DNA of 5,499 nucleotides from Lutibacter sp. (GTDB taxonomy: Bacteria; Bacteroidota; Bacteroidia; Flavobacteriales; Flavobacteriaceae): the NCBI GenBank assembly GCA_004195315.1, contig SDWL01000151.1, forward strand, positions 1 to 5,499. Reading direction: 5' to 3'. The notes below the pieces were generated by a model, which worked only from the letters and a program-made list of their open reading frames with translations, was not told the origin of the DNA and searched no databases. Positions 1 to 5,499 of this stretch are shown here, piece after piece (position 1 is the first letter of the stretch; each line of letters starts with the position of its first letter). A program made the position numbers and the translations under genes.

Positions 1-19
1 AGATGTGTATAAGAGACAG
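1..19 (+). other. Tn5/Nextera mosaic-end adapter (library artefact)
   Basis: The first 19 bases, AGATGTGTATAAGAGACAG, are exactly the 19-bp Tn5 mosaic end used in Nextera tagmentation libraries. The exact reverse complement closes the window at 5481-5499. This is residual library sequence, not genome. It contains an ATG at position 3 that is in frame with the first gene, so an automatic caller may add the false N-terminus MCIRDR (the last codon of which includes one native base) plus five more upstream residues. Native sequence begins at about base 20. Confidence 0.98.
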
Positions 20-29
20 ATATAAACTC

Positions 30-42
30 AAAACAATGAAAA
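30..42 (+). promoter_or_regulatory. A-rich start context of fadN, no Shine-Dalgarno
   Basis: The 13 bases AAAACAATGAAAA around the ATG at 36 recur identically around the next gene's start (2434-2446). No AGGAGG-like motif precedes either start. A-rich leaders without a Shine-Dalgarno are typical of Bacteroidota translation initiation. The match supports 36 as the true start, over the adapter-derived ATG at 3. A TAA at 23-25 could be the stop of an upstream gene, but too little native sequence remains to tell. Confidence 0.6.
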
Positions 43-2435
43 GACCAATAAAAAAAGTAGCTGTAATTGGTTCCGGTATTATGGGATCAGGTATTGCCTG
101 TCATTTTGCAAACATTGGTGTAGAAGTTTTGTTACTGGATATAGTTCCTCGTGAATTAAATGCAGTTGAAACAGCAAAAGGGCTTACATTAGAAAGTAAA
201 GCGGTACGAAACAGAATAGTTAATGACAGTTTAAAGGCTTCATTAAAATCTAAACCATCGCCAATTTACAATCAAAAATTTGCGAGTAGGATTTCCACTG
301 GAAATTTAGATGATGATATTTCCAAAATTAAAGATGTTGATTGGATTATTGAAGTTGTTATTGAACGCCTAGACATTAAAAAATCTGTTTTTGAGAAAAT
401 TGAAAAATATCGTACACTTGGCACTTTAGTTTCATCAAATACTTCTGGTATTCCTATCAAATTTATGAGTGAAGGCAGAAGTGATGATTTTAAACAACAT
501 TTTGCGGTTACACACTTTTTTAACCCAGTTCGATACTTAAAACTTTTTGAAGTTGTTCCTGGTCCTGAATGTAAACAAGAAGTTACTGACTTTTTAATGA
601 TGTATGGTGAAAAATTCTTAGGAAAAACTTCGGTTTTAGCTAAAGATACACCTGCATTTATTGGAAATAGAGTTGGTATTTTTGGAATTATGAGTTTGTT
701 CCATCAAGTAAAAGAATTAGGATTAACAGTTGAAGAAGTTGATAAATTAACAGGCCCCGTTATTGGTCGTCCAAAATCTGCAACATTTAGAACTGTTGAT
801 GTTGTTGGTTTAGATACTTTAGTTCACGTTTCAAATGGGATTTATGAAAATTGTCCAGAAGATGAAGCTCATGAATTATTCAAAATGCCAAATTTCATCA
901 ATACCATGATGGAAAACAAATGGTTAGGAAGTAAAACTAAGCAAGGTTTTTACAAAATGGAAGTTGAAAACGGTAAAAAAAATATTTTATCGTTAGATTT
1001 AGACACACTAGAATACCGCCCAAATAAAAAAGCAAAATTTGCAACTCTTGAATTAACTAAAACTATTGATAATGTTATTGATAGATTTAAAGTTTTAATT
1101 AAAGGGAAAGATAAAGCTGGTGAATTTTACAGAAAGAATTTTGCTGCAATGTTTGGATATGTTCAAAACCGTATTCCTGAAATTTCAGATGAACTATACC
1201 GTTTAGACGATGCTATGAAAGCTGGTTTTGGTTGGGAACACGGCCCATTCGAAATATGGGATTCAATTGGTGTTGAAAAAGGAATAGAGCTAATGCAAGC
1301 TGAAAATATTCCTGTTGCTAATTGGGTAACTGAAATGCTTAATAATGGGAATAAAAGTTTCTACCTTGTAAAAGATGGAGCAAAATATTACTATTCAATT
1401 CCTTCTAAAACACAAGAAAAAATTCCTGGGCAAGACAGTTTTATCATTCTAAATAATGTTAGAGAGGCAAAAACAATTTGGTCTAATGCAGGTGCTTCAA
1501 TTCAACATTTAGGAGATGGTGTTTTAAATGTAGAATTTCAATCTAAAATGAATACGTTGGGTGGTGAAGTTTTACAAGCCATTAATAAAGGAATCGATTT
1601 AGCTGAAACCGAATATGATGCTGTAATTTTAGGAAATCAAGCACCTAACTTTTCAGTTGGTGCAAATTTAGCAATGGCATTTATGATGGCTGTTGAACAA
1701 GAATATGATGAACTTAACTTCTCCGTAAAATATTTCCAAGATACTGTAATGCGTTTACGTTATTCATCTTGCCCAACAATTATTGCTCCACACGGATTTA
1801 CTTTTGGTGGTGCTTGTGAAATGAGTATGCACGCAGATAAAGTGGTAGCCGCAGCTGAAACTTATATTGGTTTAGTAGAATTTGGTGTTGGTATAATTCC
1901 AGGTGGTGCTGGTTCAAAAGAAATGGCAAAAAGAGCTTCTGATGGATTATTAAAAGATGATGTTAAACTAAATAAACTACGTGATTATTTTATTAATGTG
2001 GCTATGGCAAGTGTTGCAACATCTGCGCACGAAGCGTTTGATTTAGGATTCTTCAAAAAAAATAAAGACATTGTTGTTGTTAATAAAGAAAGACAAATTG
2101 CAACCGCAAAACGTCATGCAATTCTGATGCTTGAAGATGGCTATACACAACCGGCTCCTGAAAAAGTTTTAGTATATGGACAACAAGCTTTAGGTATGTT
2201 TTTAGTAGGGACTGACAGTTTAGAAAAAGGTCGTTATGCTTCTGAACACGATAAAAAAATTGCAAACAAACTAGGTTATGTAATGGCCGGTGGGGATTTA
2301 TCCGAACCAACACATGTATCTGAGCAATACCTGTTAAATATTGAACGTGAAGCAATTATGAGTTTATTTGGCGAACGTAAAACATTAGAACGAATAGAGC
2401 ATATGTTAAAAACTGGTAAACCTTTAAGAAACTAA
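36..2435 (+). CDS. fadN: 3-hydroxyacyl-CoA dehydrogenase / enoyl-CoA hydratase, FadN-type
   Basis: This bifunctional beta-oxidation enzyme (799 aa) hydrates trans-2-enoyl-CoA to L-3-hydroxyacyl-CoA and oxidises that with NAD+ to 3-ketoacyl-CoA, presumably in the cytoplasm. The dehydrogenase comes first. Residues about 6-195 form the NAD-binding Rossmann domain, with GSGIMG at 12-17 and D35 ending strand 2. The 3HCDH C-terminal domain is at about 200-305, and a second, shorter 3HCDH-like segment at about 365-420 (GFGWEHGPFEIWD). The residues equivalent to human HADH S137, H158, E170 and N208 are S137, H160 (THFFNP), E172 and N211. A crotonase domain lies at about 495-690, with oxyanion-hole segments FSVGANL (539-545) and GGA (591-593) and both catalytic glutamates, E595 (GGACE) and E615 (GLVE), 20 apart as in E. 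coli FadB. This order is the reverse of FadB/FadJ and matches B. subtilis FadN in layout and length. I chose the start at 36 because the codons before it run into the adapter and MKRPIKKVAVIGSG is a normal family N-terminus. The stop is 4 bases before fadA, so the two are probably co-transcribed. Confidence 0.95.
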   Translation: MKRPIKKVAVIGSGIMGSGIACHFANIGVEVLLLDIVPRELNAVETAKGLTLESKAVRNRIVNDSLKASLKSKPSPIYNQKFASRISTGNLDDDISKIKDVDWIIEVVIERLDIKKSVFEKIEKYRTLGTLVSSNTSGIPIKFMSEGRSDDFKQHFAVTHFFNPVRYLKLFEVVPGPECKQEVTDFLMMYGEKFLGKTSVLAKDTPAFIGNRVGIFGIMSLFHQVKELGLTVEEVDKLTGPVIGRPKSATFRTVDVVGLDTLVHVSNGIYENCPEDEAHELFKMPNFINTMMENKWLGSKTKQGFYKMEVENGKKNILSLDLDTLEYRPNKKAKFATLELTKTIDNVIDRFKVLIKGKDKAGEFYRKNFAAMFGYVQNRIPEISDELYRLDDAMKAGFGWEHGPFEIWDSIGVEKGIELMQAENIPVANWVTEMLNNGNKSFYLVKDGAKYYYSIPSKTQEKIPGQDSFIILNNVREAKTIWSNAGASIQHLGDGVLNVEFQSKMNTLGGEVLQAINKGIDLAETEYDAVILGNQAPNFSVGANLAMAFMMAVEQEYDELNFSVKYFQDTVMRLRYSSCPTIIAPHGFTFGGACEMSMHADKVVAAAETYIGLVEFGVGIIPGGAGSKEMAKRASDGLLKDDVKLNKLRDYFINVAMASVATSAHEAFDLGFFKKNKDIVVVNKERQIATAKRHAILMLEDGYTQPAPEKVLVYGQQALGMFLVGTDSLEKGRYASEHDKKIANKLGYVMAGGDLSEPTHVSEQYLLNIEREAIMSLFGERKTLERIEHMLKTGKPLRN

Positions 2436-2446
2436 AACAATGAAAA
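2434..2446 (+). promoter_or_regulatory. A-rich start context of fadA overlapping fadN stop
   Basis: AAAACAATGAAAA overlaps the fadN stop codon (TAA at 2433-2435) and contains the fadA ATG at 2440. It is identical to the 13 bases around the fadN start. There is no Shine-Dalgarno motif, and the 4-base gap makes translational coupling with fadN plausible. Confidence 0.55.
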
Positions 2447-3624
2447 CAGCATATATAGTACAAGGATATAGAACCGCAGTTGGAAAGGCTCCAAAAGGTG
2501 TTTTTAGATTTAAAAGACCTGATGAGTTAGCAGCTGAAACGATAGAACATTTATTAAAAGATTTTCCTCAATTAGATAAAACAAGAATTGATGATGTAAT
2601 TGTTGGTAACGCAATGCCTGAAGCAGAGCAAGGTTTAAATATGGGACGTTTAATTTCTTTAATGGGATTAAAAATTGATGATGTTCCAGGTATGACCGTA
2701 AATCGTTATTGCGCCTCAGGATTAGAAACTGTAAGTATAGCAGTTGCTAAAATTCAATCTGGAATGGCAGATTGTATTATTGCTGGTGGTGTAGAAAGTA
2801 TGAGTTACATTCCAATGGGCGGTTATCGTCCAGTTCCAAATTATAAGTCGGCTAAAGAAGGTCACGAAGATTATTATTGGGGAATGGGATTAACTGCTGA
2901 AGCCGTAGCGAAACAGTTTAAAATTTCTCGTGAAGATCAAGATGATTTTTCTTTTAAATCTCATATGAAAGCCTTAGAAGCTCAAGCTCAAGGTAAATTC
3001 AATGATGATATTGTTCCTATTACTGTGGAAAACATTTTTCTAGATGAGAATGGAAAAAAACAAACTAAAAATTACACAGTTTCTGCTGATGAAGGTCCAA
3101 GAAAAGGGACATCGGTGGAAGCTTTAGCTAAATTACGCCCAGTATTTGCAAACGGAGGGAGTGTTACTGCAGGTAATTCTTCTCAAATGAGTGATGGAGC
3201 AGCATTCTTGCTTGTTATGAGTGAAGATATGGTTAAAGAATTAAATATTGAGCCTATTGCACGCATGGTTTCATTTGCTGCTGTTGGTGTTGAGCCAAGA
3301 ATTATGGGAATTGGCCCTGTAAAAGCCATTCCAAAAGCATTAAAACAAGCTAATTTAACATTAAATGATATTGATTTAATTGAATTAAACGAGGCTTTTG
3401 CTTCTCAATCATTAGCTGTAATGCGTGAATTGGATATTAACTCAGCTATTGTAAATGTGAATGGTGGTGCTATTTCAATGGGACATCCATTAGGTTGTAC
3501 TGGTGCAAAACTTTCTGTGCAATTATTTAACGAAATGAGAAGACGTAAAGATAAATATGGTATTGTAACCATGTGTGTTGGTACAGGGCAAGGTGCAGCA
3601 GGTGTTTTTGAACTTTTAAAATAA
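2440..3624 (+). CDS. fadA: Acetyl-CoA C-acyltransferase (3-ketoacyl-CoA thiolase), FadA-type
   Basis: This degradative thiolase (394 aa) cleaves 3-ketoacyl-CoA with free CoA to acetyl-CoA plus an acyl-CoA two carbons shorter, the last step of each beta-oxidation turn. The N-terminal thiolase domain (about 1-265) carries the acyl-accepting cysteine C91 in NRYCASGLE, followed by the glycine-rich stretch IIAGGVESMS. The C-terminal domain (about 272-394) has NEAFA with N317, GHPLGCTGAK with H349, and CVGTGQGAAGVFELL with the second catalytic cysteine C379. All active-site elements are intact and the length is normal for the family. The gene starts 4 bases after the fadN stop. Sitting beside a hydratase/dehydrogenase and an acyl-CoA dehydrogenase favours the degradative role over biosynthetic acetoacetyl-CoA thiolase (PhaA/AtoB type). 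Chain-length preference cannot be read from the sequence. Confidence 0.95.
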   Translation: MKTAYIVQGYRTAVGKAPKGVFRFKRPDELAAETIEHLLKDFPQLDKTRIDDVIVGNAMPEAEQGLNMGRLISLMGLKIDDVPGMTVNRYCASGLETVSIAVAKIQSGMADCIIAGGVESMSYIPMGGYRPVPNYKSAKEGHEDYYWGMGLTAEAVAKQFKISREDQDDFSFKSHMKALEAQAQGKFNDDIVPITVENIFLDENGKKQTKNYTVSADEGPRKGTSVEALAKLRPVFANGGSVTAGNSSQMSDGAAFLLVMSEDMVKELNIEPIARMVSFAAVGVEPRIMGIGPVKAIPKALKQANLTLNDIDLIELNEAFASQSLAVMRELDINSAIVNVNGGAISMGHPLGCTGAKLSVQLFNEMRRRKDKYGIVTMCVGTGQGAAGVFELLK

Positions 3625-3637
3625 AAACGCATCCAAA

Positions 3638-3654
3638 CCTTCCCAAAAGGAAGG
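3638..3654 (+). other. Hairpin downstream of fadA
   Basis: CCTTCC (3638-3643) and GGAAGG (3649-3654) form a perfect 6-bp stem with the 5-base loop CAAAA, 13 bases after the fadA stop. No T-tract follows on the + strand (ATTAATAG), so it is not a canonical intrinsic terminator. It could protect the fadN-fadA mRNA 3' end, act as a weak terminator, or simply be one arm of the surrounding repeat. Confidence 0.5.
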
Positions 3655-3710
3655 ATTAATAGTTAAATAAAAATCTAACAATAAAAACTACTACCCTCTT
3701 GTAGAAACTT

Positions 3711-3731
3711 CCCTTTTGGGGGATAAAAGGG
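3711..3731 (+). other. Hairpin immediately upstream of fadE start
   Basis: CCCTTTT (3711-3717) pairs with AAAAGGG (3725-3731), a 7-bp stem with the 7-base loop GGGGGAT, extendable by two T-G wobbles to 3709-3733. The stem ends only 6-8 bases before the fadE ATG at 3740 and takes up the only G-rich stretch near the start. It could limit ribosome access. The 5' arm can instead pair with 3641-3653, so the two folds compete. Any regulatory role is inferred. Confidence 0.45.
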
Positions 3732-3739
3732 GGCTTAAA

Positions 3740-5480
3740 ATGGCAACAATAAAAGGAGGAGAATTCCTAATCAAAGAAATTAAATCTGAAGAAATATTTA
3801 TTTCAGAAGAGTTTAGTGAAGAACAAAAAATGATGAAAGACGCGGTTATAGAGTTTATAGATCGTGAAGTTTGGCCTTTAAAAGAACGATTTGAAAATAA
3901 AGATTTTGCATTAACTGAAGAAGTGATGCGTAAAGCTGGTGAAATGGGATTTTTAGGTGTTTCTATTCCCGAAGAATATGGCGGAATAGGAATGGGATTT
4001 GTATCAACAATGTTGGTAACTGATTACATTTCATCTGCTACAGGTTCGTTAGGTACTGCATTTGGTGCGCATACAGGAATTGGAACTATGCCAATTTTTC
4101 TTTATGGAACTGAAGAACAAAAACAAAAATATTTACCGTTATTAACATCTGGCGAAAAATTTGGTGCATATTGTTTAACTGAACCAGGAGCAGGTAGTGA
4201 TGCCAATTCTGGAAAAACAACTGCAGAATTAACTGCAGATGGTAAGCACTATAAAGTAAATGGGCAAAAAATGTGGATTTCAAATGCTGGTTTTGCTGAA
4301 GTATTCATCATTTTTGGTCGTATTGAAAACGATAAAAACATCACAGCTTTTATCTTAGATTTTGATAAGAACAATCCAAATGGTGTTACATTGGGTGAAG
4401 AAGAGAACAAACTTGGTATTACGTCCTCTTCAACACGTCAAGTATTTTTTAATGATACTTTAGTTCCTGTTGAGAATATGCTATCTGAAAGAGGTGAAGG
4501 TTTTAAAATTGCCTTAAATTCTTTAAATGTTGGTCGTATTAAATTAGGGGCAGCTTGTTTAGATGCAAGTAGAAGAATTATTACTGAATCAGTAAATTAT
4601 GGAAATGAACGTATACAATTTAAAACGGCTATTTCAAATTTTGGAGCAATTCAAAAAAAATATGCTGAAATGAGTGCGAAAACATTCACTTTAGATGCTG
4701 CATCTTATAGGGCTGCAAAAGATATTCAGAATATGATTGATGCTCTATTAGCAGAAGGTAAATCTCATCAAGAAGCTGAATTAACAGCTTTTAGTGAATA
4801 TGCTATTGAATGTGCTATTATTAAGGTATATGGTTCTGAAGTTTCTCAATTTGTATCTGATGAAGGGATTCAAATTTTTGGAGGTATGGGATTCTCAAAA
4901 GATACTCCAATGGAAAGTGCTTGGAGAGATGCTCGTATCACTAGAATTTATGAAGGTACAAATGAAATAAACAGGCTATTAACTGTTGGAATGTTACTTA
5001 AAAAAGCAATGAAAGGTCAAATTGACTTATTAACACCTGCAATGGAAGTTGGTAATAGTTTACTAGGAATTCCTTCTTTTGAAACACCTGATTTTTCTGA
5101 ATTATTATCAGAAGAAAAAGCCATGATTGCTAAATTGAAAAAAACTTTTTTAATGATTGCTGGAAAAGCCGTTCAAACTTATGGTGCTGATTTAGAAAAC
5201 CATCAGCAATTAATTTTAGCTGCTGCTGAAGTTATGATTGAAATTTACATGGCAGAATCTGCACTATTAAAAGCTGAAAAAATAGTGAAATTAACCTCAG
5301 AAAAAGAAGGTGAAATTCAAATAGCAATGGCTAAATTAAATTTATACAATGCTGTAGAAAAAATAAATAGTTTTGGCAAAGAAGCTGTTCTGTATTTTTC
5401 AGAAGGTGATGAACAAAGAATGATGCTTATGGGCTTAAAACGATTTACAAAATACGTGAATAACCCTAATCCAATAGCGT
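3740..5480 (+). CDS. fadE: Acyl-CoA dehydrogenase, long-chain/FadE-type (3'-truncated)
   Basis: This FAD enzyme catalyses the first oxidation of beta-oxidation, acyl-CoA to trans-2-enoyl-CoA, passing electrons most likely to electron-transfer flavoprotein. The frame is open from ATG 3740 to the window end; 580 native codons are present (last at 5477-5479), and the next six residues read from the junction and adapter, SVSYTH, are false. The N-terminal helical domain runs to about 140. The middle beta-domain carries YCLTEPGAGSD (144-154) and WISNAG (179-184). The C-terminal helical domain contains GRIKLGAACLD (265-275) and the signature FGGMGFSKDTPMESAWRDAR (380-399), then RIYEGTNEI with catalytic base E405. 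About 170 further residues follow, an extra helical region typical of VLCAD/ACAD9-like and B. subtilis FadE-type enzymes. From memory, flavobacterial homologues are about 600 aa, so roughly 20 residues are missing. The start MATIKGGEFLIKE resembles homologue N-termini. The 115-base structured gap suggests it may be expressed partly independently of fadN-fadA. Long-chain preference is inferred from architecture. Confidence 0.93.
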
Positions 5481-5499
5481 CTGTCTCTTATACACATCT
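5481..5499 (-). other. Tn5/Nextera mosaic-end adapter, reverse complement (library artefact)
   Basis: CTGTCTCTTATACACATCT is the exact reverse complement of bases 1-19, so the same tagmentation adapter closes the other end of the fragment. It interrupts the acyl-CoA dehydrogenase gene and supplies false in-frame codons. Genomic sequence ends at 5480. Confidence 0.98.

Larger units (their letters stand above)
3638..3733 (+). repeat. Imperfect inverted repeat filling the fadA-fadE gap
   Basis: The 115-base gap between fadA and fadE (3625-3739) contains two related arms in inverted orientation. The left arm TCCCAAAAGGAAG (3641-3653) is complementary to CTTCCCTTTTGGG (3708-3720) across 12 Watson-Crick pairs with C3713 bulged, extendable by two G-T wobbles. 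The 54 bases between are AT-rich and hold a weak 4-bp CTAC/GTAG hairpin (3691-3694 with 3701-3704). The C/G-rich arms stand out from the AT-rich surroundings. The arrangement looks like a small non-coding intergenic repeat or MITE-like unit of the kind scattered through flavobacterial genomes. That comparison is from memory; only one copy is visible here, with no transposase and no clear target-site duplication. Confidence 0.55.

Noticed and set aside
272..460. Open reading frame on the - strand (62 codons)
   Set aside because: It is fully inside the Rossmann domain coding region of fadN, with no recognisable protein features; an antisense shadow.
2080..2355. Open reading frame on the - strand (91 codons)
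   Set aside because: It is antisense to the well-conserved C-terminal part of fadN, and the translation has no recognisable domain.
3405..3632. Open reading frame on the - strand (75 codons) reaching into the fadA-fadE gap
   Set aside because: It is almost entirely antisense to the thiolase active-site region, whose constraint explains the open frame.
3638..3660. Rho-independent terminator after fadA
   Set aside because: The hairpin is good but the following bases, ATTAATAG, are not a T-tract, so I report it only as a hairpin.
3625..3739. Flavobacterial promoter for fadE (TAnnTTTG -7 element)
   Set aside because: No match to TAnnTTTG was found on the + strand of the gap; the single TTTG (3715-3718) is preceded by CCCT.
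3754..3760. Perfect Shine-Dalgarno-like AGGAGGA
   Set aside because: It lies inside fadE codons 5-7 (K-G-G-E segment kept in homologues), and no start codon follows at suitable spacing.
4086..4283. Open reading frame on the - strand (65 codons)
   Set aside because: It is antisense to the FAD-binding region of fadE; low-complexity translation without family features.
1..5499. Terminal inverted repeats suggesting a transposon or linear element
   Set aside because: The 19-base ends match the Tn5 mosaic end used in library preparation, and no transposase or other mobile gene lies between them. The right end breaks an otherwise normal housekeeping gene.

Overview
This window is an AT-rich bacterial fragment carrying a compact fatty-acid beta-oxidation gene cluster, all on the + strand. 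Three things suggest the Bacteroidota, most likely the Flavobacteriia: AT-biased codons with TAA stops, start codons preceded by A-rich sequence instead of a Shine-Dalgarno motif, and proteins that read like flavobacterial homologues. This is recognition from memory, not a database result.

Layout: 1-19 is a Tn5/Nextera mosaic-end adapter, not genomic DNA. A two-domain 3-hydroxyacyl-CoA dehydrogenase/enoyl-CoA hydratase (36-2435, 799 aa, FadN-type with the dehydrogenase first) is followed after 4 bases by a thiolase (2440-3624, 394 aa, FadA-type). A 115-base gap (3625-3739) holds inverted repeats and hairpins. A long-chain-type acyl-CoA dehydrogenase (3740-5480, 580 codons, FadE-type) then stays open to the end of the real sequence. 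It is cut by a second adapter, the exact reverse complement of the first, at 5481-5499. The native insert is therefore 20-5480.

Together the three enzymes cover every step of the beta-oxidation spiral after acyl-CoA activation. FadE makes the trans-2-enoyl-CoA, FadN hydrates and oxidises it to 3-ketoacyl-CoA, and FadA cleaves it to acetyl-CoA plus a shortened acyl-CoA. The gene order (fadN-fadA-fadE) matches the Bacillus subtilis yusL-yusK-yusJ operon. All main catalytic residues are present in the three proteins.

I see no RNA gene, CRISPR array, transposase or unknown protein, and no evidence of a previously undescribed system. The points worth attention are the adapter artefacts, which add false residues to the first and third proteins, and the structured repeat directly in front of the fadE start codon.
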